Source: Linnemannia hyalina
Taxonomy: Eukaryota; Mortierellomycota; Mortierellomycetes; Mortierellales; Mortierellaceae
DNA length: 64,000 bases
Direction: 5' to 3'
NCBI GenBank assembly: GCA_019671135.1
Contig: JAHRHY010000008.1
Location: 620,001-684,000, forward strand
Shown one piece after another: positions 35,209 through 48,243 of this stretch (its first letter is position 1; every line of letters starts with the position of its first letter). The notes beneath the pieces were generated by a model. That model saw only the letters and a program-made list of their open reading frames with translations. It did no database searches and had not been told where the DNA came from. The translations under genes were made by a program, and so were the position numbers.

Positions 35209-36454
35209 TTAGCGAATGACCTTCCAGAGGACAGCTCCTGCGATGACAGCCAGTGCAATCACGTATTGCAATTTGCTAATGAAAAGTATAGTAAAAGATC
35301 GGTAGTTGAGTTGTTAATTCACGAGGTTCTGAACAGGGGCTGTCGAAAGCTTTATCGTTGACTCCTTCCTCGTCATATCTGTCCTGCATGGGATTGGGGG
35401 GGGGGGGCGGAATCCTGTTCTCGATTGAATAAATAAATTATCCGCCCTGATCCTGTGAACTGAATAATGATTGTCCTTTTGTGCTTCGCTTTACCTTCCA
35501 GACTCGACGGGATCAGCGGCAGGGATGGGCTTGGGGGTAGAGGCATAGGTAGACTTGGCCTTCTCACCAGTCTGTTATTGTCGTTGTCGTCGATGCCGAA
35601 GTAGTAGTTGTGTATATCCCGAGTGCCAAGATGGATCAAAATAGGATTGTCCGAGTGTCAAAGTAAAAAAGTGAACAAGTTACAAGAAGAGTTCACATGT
35701 TAGATATGTTTACTTAAACAAGAATCTCACGAAACAATCGTTCAAAAAAACAAAAAAAAACAAAGAAGGCCAAGAAAGACAAGATAGATGGGGTTGGTTT
35801 CAGGGCATTGGGATACTTACGCCAGCTTGGTACTCTCCAACGTATAACTTGGACATAATATCGCGGGCCTCGTCCGAGTGTCCAACATCCTCAAAGGACT
35901 CGGTCGCGTCCTTGCCTGCCTCGTCCAGCAACACCTCCTCTCCACCAGGATGCTAATTGATTTAGATCAAGAGAACGAGAAATGAGCGTGAGAAAGTTGG
36001 TTCGAAAAGAAAATGGTCGCGAAGAAGAAGTAGAGGATAGTCCTCCTGCTGGGAACACGGTACGCGATGACATGTCGGTTTGTGTCACTTCTACTGAGGT
36101 TCTCCTCTTTTCCTTTGTCAAAAAAAAGAGGGAGAGGGGGTGGGGTCTAATTCCACGAGAACGACTTCGTCCTTCGCCGGTTGCATGCCCTCATTCTCTT
36201 AGAAAGGACCGTCAAGGAATGAGTGTTGTAGGTGATGTTCACCCATGTGCCGAACCGAAAAAGTGATGTCCAAACCTCGGAGATTCGGAGTGAAAAAAAA
36301 AATAAGCTGATCTTCGAGTGGCAAAAGTAGTGTTTGTTACCTCGTCGATGAATCCCGAGAGGTCGTAGACTTTGCCGTGGACGGCGAGATAGAGGCTATC
36401 CTTGTGGGTGTGTTTGGCCAACTGTGCGGCGGTAAAGATCTTCTTGTCGGCCAT
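35209..36454 (-). CDS. CYB5: Cytochrome b5, tail-anchored
   Basis: Four exons (36454-36341, 35952-35821, 35571-35495, 35275-35209) give 129 aa, the usual length. The heme-binding domain spans about 1-80, with the two axial histidines in HPGG and GHSDEA and the family block [16 protein letters not shown] short linker ([10 protein letters not shown]) leads to a single C-terminal membrane helix ([16 protein letters not shown]) and a basic end (KVIR), typical of ER tail-anchored cytochrome b5. It donates electrons to fatty-acid desaturases and sterol enzymes. The His-His spacing is normal and nothing is missing. An ATTC/GAAT tetranucleotide run lies just before the start codon. Confidence 0.95.
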
Positions 36455-36461
36455 GGTTGAA

Positions 36462-36484
36462 ATGAATGAATGAATGAATGAATG
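36462..36484. repeat. (AATG)n tetranucleotide repeat
   Basis: About five to six AATG units in the leader of the cytochrome b5 gene, starting some 10 nt upstream of its start codon. Confidence 0.8.
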
Positions 36485-36841
36485 TGTCAAGGGGGGTAAG
36501 TAGTGATGTGGGAAGTGAAAGGGAGCAAGTGTCTCAATTTATGGTTTTCCGAGACGACCAAGCGCCCTCAACTTTAGCACGTACGCAGTGGGCCCAACAC
36601 CCACCTCTGTTTTGTCCGAGATGTGCGTACGTGACCGAACCGCTTCGGCTGATTCTTTTCTTCCCTATTCGCTCCCATGCTACTCAAAACAACGGTAGGC
36701 ATTTCAGCCATGTCTGATAGAAAGTAATAAAACGGGGTTTTATTGTATTTACATGGCACATACATCGCGATCGGCAGAGCCAATAATACTATCAACTTAC
36801 GCCTGCTCAAAGCGTATCCAAGTGATCGACAACAACAATTC

Positions 36842-38449
36842 TCATCCAAAGATCTTCCGGTAGATGACAAAGAGGATCAGGCCCACAAGCACAATGATAA
36901 TGCTCGCCGTGATCAGCTTGTTCGTCGCCATGCTAATACGTATCATATTCATCCAAGAAAGCCGTTGACAATCCCACAAATGGCGCACCACCTATGATTA
37001 GTACCTTGCTGGCTATTGTTGTAACCATCACAACGATTGGTGTCGTGTTCGCCAGAACTCGAACTCTGCAAGGAATATAGACTTACCGACGTGCCATTCC
37101 CTTGAGGGTTCGTGATGCCTTGTCAATACTAGAGTCGGATTCCAGCAGCGTGTTCCTTGAATGAATGATCTGCTCGCGCTGTCCTCGCAAGTCTCCCAAA
37201 ATTCCCCCTCCAATTGACTCTGTAGAAACAAAGCGAAAGTGAGAAGAATCGATCAGTCGACTGACAATTCCTTGTGTTTTAATCGTGAAGCAAGAATAAA
37301 ACAACCCAGGCCACAACAAACAAAAAAGGGCCGTACCAGTCTCCAAGGCAATCTTGTGGCTGTCCTGCAGGCGCCGGCTGCTTTCCGCCAAACGATCCGT
37401 GCCGTTCAGCAGACGAGTTCTCTGATCCATTGACGCAGCATCCAAGTCTGATCCACCATTGAGTCCTCCCAACAGCTCGTCCCTATCCGAAGTCGACCTT
37501 GACGTTGACTGCGCCCGTTTCTATCACAGCCGGTGTGTCAAAGCGATATTTTCGTTAGTTTTTGGTTTCCGATAGAAGGGAGGATGTTACGATAATCAAT
37601 TCTTTTCCTAAAGGCTTGAAGAAAATAGTATACCAAAGTTTGCTTGAGGCGCTCCAGTTCAGACTTGTAACCTCGCAGTCTGGCCTGAAGTCGAGTTCGA
37701 GACGTCTGAGGGAGGTTAAGCAGCTCCATCTCCATTTGTTGCAACTAAGTGGTGCCATAGTCAGCAGACAAGTGCCAAGAAAAAGTGATGTTAGATATGC
37801 GAGATGGATTGTGATTTTGAGAACGAAAAAGAAAAAAAAAAAGCTGCATGTGGCAGGTCGTAGACAACAACAAACGTGGCAGGACGGTGTTGTGTGTTGT
37901 GTACTTTCAACCCTCTTGGTTTTTGATTTTCTTTCCTTCCACCCCTTCCCAAGTCCCTATTCAGGACAATTCCTGCTGTCTCCTTACAATTTCGCTAGCT
38001 TCATCGATCTCACGGTCTGCCGCTCTGAGTATCTGCTTCTTTGGTTCTAAAAAAAAAAAAAAAAGGTTATTTGGTCGCACGAGTTGAGAGTGAGAAGAAA
38101 AGGAAACTGTGTGAGTTTGACAACCGCATTGACCAAGAGCGAGAGGATACGGCGATAAAGTACAAAACGAAGGAAACTGTCTTTTTCTTTTATTTCTTTC
38201 TCAAGTGAAGATGAACACCCTTTCTGCAGTGCTCCTTGGCGTGCTGTTCTTCAGAGTTCAGTTTGAGAACGAGGACTGACTTCCAGGTTGACAAGAAGAA
38301 TGAAAGGAATGAAGACGGGGTGAATGAGTTATGGTTTTACCTCCATTCTGATTTCCGGAGGCGTTGAGTCGTTCTGTGATGGAGAGCTTGATGGCCTCGT
38401 AGTCCTGTTCGTAGCTTTCAAAGAGTTCTGAGCCACCTGGCGAGTCCAT
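36842..38449 (-). CDS. VTI1: VTI1-like Qb-SNARE
   Basis: Six exons (38449-38341, 38046-37988, 37744-37634, 37520-37337, 37219-37087, 36932-36842) give 228 aa, close to yeast Vti1 (217). The N-terminal three-helix region begins FESYEQDYEAIKLSITERL and continues through YKSELERLKQTL. The SNARE helix is at about 140-200 (DSHKIALETESIGGGILGDL, then LRGQREQIIHSRNTLLES), with the central Q-SNARE glutamine position occupied in that helix. A single C-terminal membrane helix follows (LITASIIIVLVGLILFVIY). VTI1 acts in fusion at the Golgi, endosome and vacuole. Two coding pieces are only 59 and 91 nt, so the gene is easily missed. It lies head-to-tail with cytochrome b5, 387 nt apart. Confidence 0.93.
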
Positions 38450-38997
38450 GTTGTGTATTCGAGCTTTGTCTGTGAGAGAAGGAAAGAAGAGTGGTGGTCA
38501 AACAAATATAAATGGATTTTTGACTCTCACAAACTTGCGGGGACAAAGCGCACTCATATGAGAATGACAATGACGTAGAGTCTTGTCCAATTGACGCGAA
38601 TGCATGTTCTATGGTTTCCGAGAACAAAGACCATAAACTCTCACACTGCATTTTTTCCAGCCCTCGAACGTGAGAGACTTCTTTTTTTTTGTAATTAGGT
38701 GCTCTCTCTCTCTTTATCTCTACCATGCTGACCATTATCCCTTCTGTATAGCTCGCATAACCATGGTCCCAGGTGGACCAAGGGTGAGAGCGCTTATTTT
38801 TTCTTTCCTTGTTATGGAAGCATTGCATTCTTATAGTATGTTGTTCTTGCTTTCATCAATTCGATTGCAGATCTGACACCCTGAAGGGGAGAGGGCCAAG
38901 GGGAGGAGGACAAGGAGGAGTGGTAGGAGGGTGGGTGAAAAGGAGGGAAGAAAAGCAGATAGGATGGGATATTGGCAAAGAGAGATAGAGCGATAGG

Positions 38998-38998
<1 letters not shown>

Positions 38999-39035
<37 letters not shown>
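38999..39035. repeat. (GA)n dinucleotide repeat
   Basis: A nearly perfect AG/GA run of about 18 units in the VTI1-formin intergenic region. Confidence 0.85.
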
Positions 39036-39040
<5 letters not shown>

Positions 39041-40016
39041 TAAGAGTGAGTGAGAGAGAGTGAGAGAGAACGGAGCCTGTGTCGGAAAGGGAGACAGAGA
39101 GCCATTCTTTGTCTGTGCCTTTCCCTCCAATGGTCCATCATCCCTCCTTTTTTTTTGTCTCCTTGATACCCTCTATGGTTATGGAACGTACTCAAGTCTT
39201 ATTGTGTGTGTGTGTCTCTATTTCTGGGTATTGTCAAGCAGGCGAGCATATGAACGACGTATAAGACCTTGAGAGTGGGAGTGACGGAGTGCAAGTAAGA
39301 TGAGCATGAGCAGAAAGTCAAAACATTTATTCACAGTGCGATATGAACGGGAAGAGGCGGGGCGCGTGGTTTGTTACTTTGTAGTGAAAAGTGGGAAAAA
39401 GACCTAACGAATCAGACACATGCAAACGGGAAGAAGACTCTCTCCCACTCTCTATCTCTCTCTCCTTCCCTCTCTCTTTCCCTCTCTCTTTCCCTCTCTC
39501 TTTCCCTCTCTTTCCTGTGCACACAGACAAAGACAGAAAAAGACAGAGTGATAAGAAACAAACGCTGTGTTGTTTGTGTTCTGTTCTGTCCTGTCCTGTC
39601 CTGTGTGTTGTCCATGTCTCTTGACTTGCACGTTCTTGTTTTTGCTTTGTTGTTCTTGTTGTTCTTCTTATTCTTCTTATTGTTGTTGTTGCTGTTGTTG
39701 TTGTTGTTGTGTTTGTCATTGCATCCCTCCCCTCCTCCTCCTCCTCTTCCCTTTTCTCATTCCACTTCTCATCCTTCCACCCACACATCCATCCATCTCT
39801 TCCCTCCCTTTTAAACTCGAAAGTGCTCACCACCACTGCGCACGAACCACCCATCCCCCTTCACCACTGCCACTGACAATCACCCTTCACCTCCTAACCT
39901 ACCCTACCCTCTGTCTCTCTTTCCTCTCTCTCTCAACCGCCAGCTTCTTTCTCTCTCTTCCTCCCTTCCTGCAGGTCCACTCAGCAACAGTAACAAGCAG
40001 CAAACACCCTTCTCCT

Positions 40017-40017
<1 letters not shown>

Positions 40018-40062
<45 letters not shown>
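40018..40062. repeat. (CT)n dinucleotide repeat
   Basis: About 20 CT units in the pyrimidine-rich region upstream of the formin. Confidence 0.85.
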
Positions 40063-40067
<5 letters not shown>

Positions 40068-41372
40068 TCTCAACCTCTCCCTTTCATCGTCCCATGTAAG
40101 GATCACTTCGCTCTACTCTCTCATTCCATCACACTCATTCATCCAACCCGTTTCTTTTCTTATATTCTCCAACAAAAAGAAAAAAATATCATTCCCAATT
40201 CCTTGTGCAACCATTGTCCGCTTCTCGACCGTTTCAAAAGGGGCGTCTGTAAAGAGCCATCTGTAAAGAGCCATCAACAGCACACTAATCGATCAACAGC
40301 TAGGACAAAGCAACCATGGCAACATTCACTGCCCTCTTTCAACTACTATTACAACATCAACAAGAGTAATAAAAACGACAACAGCAGCAACAATAACAAC
40401 AACAACACCTAGACAATAATAGTCATCACTCCCTATGCCGAACCCTCTTTTCCATTGATAATATTAGCAATATTAACACGGATCAACTTCCGTTCATTTT
40501 CCAATCTCCCTTTCACACCTCATCGAAACCCCTTCCCTTCCCTGTCCGTCTCCCCTTCCCTTCTCCTCTCTCTCTCTCTCTCTCTCTTCTTTGTTGACAG
40601 TTCTCCGACTTAAGGTCGTCGTCCTCTGATACACACCACCTCCTGGATCAACTCGCCTTTGACCATTAGAGATTGACCCTCCTCCTCCTCCGCTCTTCCA
40701 CTCACGATTCTCTCACTTTTACCCTATCCTCGCCTCGTCACTTCTTCCTCTCTCGTCTCTACAACATTGCACAACATCGACCTCATTCCTATTTGGCAGA
40801 AGACACCTTCCGGCTTGCTCATGTCCAGCGGTGACCATGGACACCCACCCCGACCCGGCCGAGACATCCTTAAACCCCGCAGGAGCAACACCACAACCAC
40901 CACTGCCGCCGTCATCTCTTCCCCAGCAGGTCATCACCATCATTGTCACTACGATATGTAAGCCATTCGCCCCACCAAAGCGGACAATGATTTTTCTGTA
41001 ACCCATAAAGAACTACAGAGGGCCTTGAGTGACACAATGGCAGATAGGCAGGAGGAAGAAGACGGATTCGAATCGAGAGTATAGCAAAGAGCTTGCGATC
41101 CTGGTTCCTGATCGCTGAGAGCACTGAATGGATTTGATTCCAGTTGGATATCTCTACTATCCGGCTCACTATCTTCATCGCCGGCAATAGCTGTCTCTCT
41201 CTTTCTCTCTTCTCTCTATTACACAGTTCCCATACTCTCAATACTTTGGCCTCCTTTCGTAAACAAGACGCTGACTTGACACTAACCAACTCCACTTTAT
41301 TCAACCTGGAAACATCATATCAACAGACTAGCATCCAACCACAACACTACCATTGCAGACCTTCCTCCGTCG

Positions 41373-44300
41373 ATGAGTTCTCAACCACCCCACATTCTCG
41401 ATACAAAGCCAAGGTCAAGGCGGCGTCGCGCTGATCAGACGTCAGGAATATCGACAGCTACCTTACCAACACCCACTATTACCCAGTCCACCATGGCCTC
41501 TTCAATATCCGTGGAATCAGCTTCAACGGCAGCACCATCAAGTAAAAAGAGTCGGCGGCGGCAAAAACCACGGAGTAAAAAAAACACTGAGACGTTGTCA
41601 GAATATCGTACACCAACCTTGCCTTCAGTACCCATGGCAAGGTTGCCATCCTCTTCTTCGATATCGGCCTCTACCATTCGGAGCCACGACTCGCACCGTC
41701 GCAGGAGATCCCTCTTGATGACGGAAGAAGATAGCGAGAGCGATTGTATGTCGATCGTCTCGCAATCTTCAGCCCAATACTCTTCCTCCGCCAGCACTGC
41801 GCCCATTCGCCGAGGACGAGTCTTTAAAAGAGTCGGACGGGATCCACAGATGCTCAGCACCTCTTCTGCTGTGACCACACCTTTCTCTCTTTCGCCATTG
41901 GACTCGAACACAAACTCGCGCTACCACTCACCCCTCTCATCTCGCTACCAGACCCCATTCTCCTCTCGCTCATCATCGGTCGTGCCCTCTAGATCAGCAT
42001 CGCCACACTCTGTCCGGACAGTCGTTCATGATGCCTTCCTACACAACAGCGGCAAGAATAACAGCAAAACAAACAAAGGACCGCACACTCGCTCAGAGAT
42101 CAGTTTACCTTCATTGACAGCAGCAGTAATGGACCAGACACCATCCACAGCAACACTCACCATGGACTTGCCCATCAGCAAATCCAAGAAGCGGCAAAAC
42201 AGGAGGAGGAAACTTCGTGAGAGCAGGCGCGAGAGTGGCGAAGAAGCCGATGAGGAGGAAGCTGGATACTCTCACGCGAACGAGGGTGAGAGTGACACCC
42301 AGGATCTCTCCTTTGACCTCCCGATCCCGACAATCACCTTCAGGTTCAACAAGACAGCCAGCAGGGCGAGGGTTGATTCCTTGTATCCATTATACGACTC
42401 ATCTTGCGCCTCCTCGCCCTCAAAAACCGTCAACGACATCCAGAGCAACGTTGCAAGTCGACCACAGAGCAACAATAGCACGACTAGGAACGGAACTGGT
42501 CGGTCACAAGGAGCCGGAGAGTCCAACAGTGTATTGACGCCCTTCTTGCCATCGTCGTCCGCCCATTCCAGCGAGACCGACACGTCACTCGAAACGGTTG
42601 TTCCTCCAGGGGTGGAGTTTGACAGAGAGGGCGACAGTAGGGTTGTGGAGTCAAACGAGAGGCAAGAACAGACGAGTACCCTTCCTTCAATGAGTACCCT
42701 TCCTTCAATGACTACATTTTCGTTGATGGGCCCAAGTCAAGAATGGAGTAGTCTGTCGATGAGCACTACTCCGACTATGGCGGGGAGGATGCGTCCGACG
42801 GTGATTTCTTTTGCAGGGTCGATCGACACACAACTCGACCCCTCAGTTGAGGGTGAGTTGCTAATGACCCCGCCGCCTTCTGCGACCTTGGGATCAATGC
42901 AACCGCACAACTCTGGCCCCCCAAGAACGTCTCTCTTTGCCGGTTCGCCAAGCACCAATGACGAGAAGGCCGATGAAGGCCAGCCCTTCAAGACCACTGA
43001 GCAGCTGACGGCCCCCACACCAGACATCTCCCCTGTGCTCGTCCCAAGTGTCGTTCATGGGTTGCCTCCTGTCTCAATAATCGAACCAGATCACGTCGCC
43101 CGGTCTTCCTTACCTCCCCTTCCCTCCTCGCTAATACCATCGTCTTTTGTACCTCCTCTCTCTGTGGCTGAGTCGACTTCGCCTGTACTTTTGTTTTCTC
43201 CTCCTGCTGCGGCTCAGATCCCACTGCCTCCAAGTCCTTTCGCAGACGCTGATACCACGTTCGAGGATCCATTACCGCGTTCGCATGTGAGTACGTCCGA
43301 CGATATCGCAGCAACAGTAGCAGAAGCAGCCACTGTGCCCTTGCCTGTGAGCCCAGATAAAGACACAGAGATAAAGACTATCGCATTCGTGCATGTCCCC
43401 CCTTCCTTCGAGGCCGAGGAGGGCAAGGATTATAGTCTCGCAAGAGCAGTAGCAGATGAGCCACATTTGCATTTGCCATCCCCCTCGAGTGTGCCCCCTG
43501 CAGCAGCAAGTCTGCCCTTACCATCCAGCCCTTCCGTTTCAATTCCTCTTCCTTCTTCACATTCACACCTTCCCTTTCCCGCTTTTCGACCAGATTATAA
43601 TGCGACCTCTCTTTTGCTCTCTCCCCGCCCATTATCAACGGCAGCTGCTGTCGCTAAAATCTTAACACCACCACCACCACCACCACCTTCCTTCATCCAA
43701 GCAGTTGCCACCAATCTCCCGCCAATAACAACAACGACTGCAACAACAACTACTTCTTCTTTCATCCCTCCCCCTCCCCCTCCTCCGTCCTTCACACCAG
43801 CACAATCAACCTTGGTTCAGGAATCGCTTCCGACGATTGCTACAAGCAGTCTGCCACCTCTTCCCCCATTCGCTGCCCCTGGATCGAGTCATGTAGTGAC
43901 ACCTCCTGCAACCTCCAACATACCTCCCCCTCCTCCTCCTCCACCATTCATCTCAGCAAGCGGTGCAGCAGCAGCAACAGCCACAGCAACTGCACCCTCC
44001 CCTGTCGTGGCTCTTTCAGTCAACAACACCTCAGGAATCCCTCCCCCTCCTCCACCACCGCCGTCTCCTGGCTCCACCGGTCTGAAGAAGAACGGCCCTC
44101 GAACACCACTTCAGATCTCGACCTCTATCATGACGACGCTTGATTCACATCCACTAGGACTTGGACGAAGTCTCACAGCACCCCTTACTCCCACCCGCAG
44201 CATTGTTGCTCGCCATGTTCTTCGCTGGGACGCTCTCTCTCACGGTGATATATCTCAAACTGTCTTTGATACCGACCACCACCATCATCACAGTCGACAC

Positions 44301-44924
44301 CACCACCATGGACATGGCCATCGTCACCCCTCAGGTCACATCCGTCAGGCCTCTACGGTCCCCAACACACCAACGTCACTCAAGTCTCCTGATTTTTTGA
44401 GTCTTGAAGGTTCGAAGGGGTTGGACCAGTATGTGTTGAATGATGGCAATGCTGTGGACGATGATGCACCGCCAGGAGCCGAAGAGTCCAGTCATGGTTA
44501 CTTGCATGGACAGCCAGAAGGACCATTGGATGGCCCTTCAGGGCCACATCAAGAGAGTGGACCAGGACCCATTGCTCCCCCACTTTCCATCGAGATGGAC
44601 TTTCAAAAGTTTGAAGGTATGGCAAATTCCTTCCTCCTTTTACTGCGTTTTTTTTTTTTTTTTTTTCTCTCATTGAGCATTGCTAAGCGTGGAATTGCAT
44701 TGTTGGCGGAGAGTGAAAAGAAACTAATGGGCATTCATTTAACCATTTATACTTTCATATGATGCTACAAATAGAGATGTTCTGTATCGACCCAGTCGAA
44801 GAGCAGAAGCGACTCAAGGCTAAGGAAGCGGATGCTCAAGCAAAGTAAGTTATATATGCCAAGCTCACTCATAACTCTCTTTCTCTCTCTCCTTCCCTCT
44901 CTTTCTTTCTCTCTCTCTCTCTCC

Positions 44925-44983
<59 letters not shown>

Positions 44984-47906
44984 TCTCTCTCTGTACTCTC
45001 TGTAAACTCTCAGTATACTCTCTGTGTACTCTCTATGTACTCTCACATGTATACTCTCTGTATACTTTCTGTATACTTTCTGTATACTCTCTATACTCTC
45101 TATACCTGCTCTTTGCAACTGCCTGTACGACCACACCAATCCCATCTTCCGTCGTCGGAGACTATGAAACGTGGAGCCTTTCATTAATTTAGAGCCACAC
45201 CGTTTGGACTTTACCCCCTTTTCTCCTTCTTTTTCTCTCTTTTCTCTACTCCTTCTCGGTTCTAGGGTGAAGCCAAAGGAAGTGACCCTGTTGGAGGTCC
45301 GGAGGGCTACCAACGTCTCCATTGGACTGTCACGACTCATGAAACGATACGAGTCTTTCGATGCCCTTCGATCCATGGTCCTCGCCCTCGACATCAACGC
45401 CCCACCACCACCACCTCCTCCTCCCTCTTCGACCTCTTCTGCCTCAACCGCCTTGTCATCCCAATCAACCTTGCAAAAGTCTCCCTCGCTCCAGTCCCTG
45501 TCAAGTCTCTCTAACAGTAGTCACAGGCGCGTCGTCACCAGCCCTGCAGTTGTTCATTCGAGTGCCCGCGTCAGCCCCATGGTTACTCGGCCGACCAGCT
45601 CGAATTTTCCAAGTCCGTCCATGTCCAGTGATTCTCCCCCTGTTTCTACGTCAACGCCACCAACTTCGAACCACCCCGTAACAACCCCTCCTCGATTGGC
45701 GACTCCTCCTCCTCCTCATCCTTTTTCTCAACCTTCATTATTGTCGATTATTACTGCTCATCCCTTGTTCAGGTCCTTCTCATCGCCACCTTCCCCGACT
45801 CTCTCAACAACGGCCACCAACCCTTCGACAGGATCCTACTTCAGTTCTCGATCCGAGACACCTGTCGTCTACCAACAACACTTGAGCCTAGATGATCTGT
45901 TGACTTTGGAACCCCTTTTGCCGAATGAGAAGGAGCGGAAACTCTTGGACGTCTACCAGCGTCAGAATAAGACCGACTTCTTGGCCAACGAGAGTGAGGC
46001 TGTCCAAAAGCTCGGCATGTCGGAACGGTTCATGTACGCCATGTCCAAGCCTGTTTTCCAGCCATTGCCTGAGCCAGCGGTCCCTAGCGAGAACTTGCAA
46101 TGGGCCAAGGGTCCATCATCGATCTTGAAGGGAGGGTTTGCTTCCCTGAACTTGAAGGGCCTTGGGAAATCTGGTGTTTTGGCGAAATTGAGCTCACAAT
46201 CGGGGGGAGGCGTTAGTGGACTTGCTTCTGCATTTGCTGCATCTCCATTAGGCGCGTCTGCAGCAGCAGAGGACGAAGATCCTCTGTTGATCGACGACTA
46301 CATCTTTGCAGCGATCTCCATGCTTCGCTTCGATGCTGATCTATCATCAACCGAGACGCAGGTCCGTGGGCTGTTTGAAGGGTGTGACGCGTTGAGGATG
46401 AACAAGAACCTCAAGGTCCTGTTCCTAGGAGTCTTGAAGGTCGGCAATATGCTGAACACCATCTATGGTCGCAAAAAGCCGTCTTGGCAGCAACAGACCC
46501 ATTTGCTCTCCTCTGCCCACCCTGCATCTGCACCGTTGAGGACGTTGCACCCTGCAAAGTCTATGCCCAACATGAACCTCTCTATGAAGCGTGGATTTGG
46601 TATCCCTCCTCCTCCTCCACCGCCACCACCCATGTCAGGATCCAATGGTATTCCTCCACCACCACCACCGCCACCGCCCATGTCTGGAACTGGGATCCCT
46701 CCTCCTCCTCCTCCTCCACCTATGTCAGAGCCAAATGGTATTCCTACTCCACCACCACCACCCTCTATGTCCGGAGCTGATATCCCACCACCACCGCCGC
46801 CACCAGGGTCAGCCGACACACTCTCTCAATCAACAACTTTTCTCCCAAGACCTCTCCTATCTTCAGTTCACCCATTATCCCACACACACTCGCACAACGA
46901 CCTCCACCAACAGTTTCATCGCTCCTCAGCCCATCATCATCCTCAACAACAGGGCGCGGCTGGGTTCCGACTGAACAGTCTTCTCAAACTGCGGGACGTG
47001 CGTAGTCTCGACAACAAGTCGAATCTAATGCATTACCTTGCCAACATGGTCACCAACACCAACCCGGAACTCTTGACCCTACCGGACCAGTTTGCGTTCT
47101 TGTCCAAGCTGGAGCAGTACCGGACCAAGGAGATCCTGGACCAAGTTGTTGAACATCAGAAGGTTATTCGCAAGCTGAAAACGTTTAGGGAGAAGCTGGA
47201 GCGGAAGGTTGTAGCTATGGAGGAGGCTGCTTTCAAGATGCTGACGCTGAAGAGTGTCACCGCCAACAGCGACGATGGACAGGAAGGGGACGATAGTGGC
47301 AAAAGTGCAGAAGAGCAAGAGAGGACTCGCAAGGAACAGGCCGAGGAGCACGAGAAGGAGATCAAGAACGGACGACAGGTTCTGGAAAAGCTCGACAAGT
47401 TCTTGAAGGACGCTCAGTCACGGTTTGACGACCTTGTTGACCAGGTCGAGCTCTTCGACCACAGCTGGCGAGCGACTGCCATCTACTTTGGAGAGAAATC
47501 TGCCGAAGACGTCGACATCTCTCCCTTCCCAAGTACTGCAACAGATTCCACATACCAGCAACAGAAACAACAACAACAACAGCAGCAGCAACTGCAGATG
47601 GTGAACAGGATGCTGACAGGACCCCGCAAACCCCCAGAAGAGATCTTCGCCGTCCTACACGAGTTCTTCCGTCACTTCCGGGAAGCACATCTCCAGAACG
47701 AGGACCAGCTGATCAAAAAGCGACGACAGGCCGCATCCTTTGCCAGACGCTCAAAGAACAGTTCCACCTCCTCGACCTCCACCGCCACAACAACATCATT
47801 ATCAACAACTAGAACGAAAACTAACAACACTCCTGCTGGATCATCGTCTAAATCGACGACTTCTATGTCCGGCTTGGTTTCCAGGAGTGCCTTTGCCGGA
47901 CTTTAA
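41373..47906 (+). CDS. Giant formin with an FH2 domain split by insertions
   Basis: Three exons (41373-44616, 44775-44844, 45266-47906) give 1984 aa. Residues 1 to about 760 are Ser/Pro-rich with basic N-terminal patches. Poly-proline FH1 segments lie at about 767-900. The FH2 domain begins near 1075 (FQKFEEMFCIDP) and its blocks are clear: PKEVTLLEVRRATNVSIGL, LTLEPLLPNEKERKLL, LRFDADLSSTETQVRGLFEG, LGVLKVGNMLN (Gly-Asn at 1498), GFRLNSLLKLRDVRSLDN (from 1671) and a long helical end. Three long inserts interrupt it (about 1147-1310, 1395-1475 and 1503-1670), the last with a second poly-proline run (1550-1620). No GBD/FH3 regulatory region is visible upstream. Formins nucleate and elongate actin filaments, for example in polar growth and septation. 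The start at 41373 is the first ATG in frame; an extra 5' exon is possible. Confidence 0.88.
44875..45107. repeat. CT microsatellite and short tandem repeat in formin intron 2
   Basis: The intron 44845-45265 holds a (CT)n tract at about 44875-44990, followed by a degenerate array with units like CTCTCTGTATA (roughly 10-14 nt period) up to about 45107. Confidence 0.75.
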
Positions 47907-48243
47907 TCTTTTTTTTTCTTTCTTATTCTTAATATTTGTCACATTTTGTTGTTACTTTTACTTTTAGCATTTGCTTTTTTTTTCTTCTTTCATTCTTTCT
48001 CATCCTACTATTTTCGCGTTTTGTGTTTTGAAAACCCTTGTACAACAGCATTTTTTTTACATTGTTTTTTATTATTATTATTACTGTAGTCGATTTGTTT
48101 GAAATAAATGCGTTCTCCCCCCTCCCCTCCCCTCTTCAAAAACCTCTATCTGAACTGGCCAGGAAACAAAGAAAATAAAAAATAATGTTGGCGTGGCAGA
48201 CAATTTTTTTTTTTTACCACACCGCTGCGAGCCCATCATCTTC
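47907..48243. other. Convergent 3' region, formin / histone deacetylase
   Basis: T-rich 3' flanks of two genes that end facing each other. An AATAAA lies near 48101. No gene seen. Confidence 0.5.

Larger units (their letters stand above)
38450..41372. promoter_or_regulatory. Long divergent upstream region, VTI1 / formin
   Basis: About 2.9 kb without a supported gene, rich in simple repeats: (GA)n at about 38999-39035, CTTTCC-type repeats at about 39445-39505, a GTT run near 39685-39712, and (CT)n at about 40018-40062 and 40565-40588. From 39700 on the + strand is pyrimidine-rich, as expected for a formin leader. A spliceable upstream ORF starts at 40821 (see findings). Open frames here translate to low-complexity Ser/Leu/Pro runs. 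Confidence 0.45.

Noticed and set aside
38812..39854. Several 100-175 codon frames on both strands
   Set aside because: Products of GA/CT microsatellites with no motifs and no consistent splice sites.
41050..41110. Possible tRNA T-loop (GATTCGAATC)
   Set aside because: No matching acceptor, D or anticodon stems around it. I found no convincing tRNA, rRNA, CRISPR array or intact transposon in the window.
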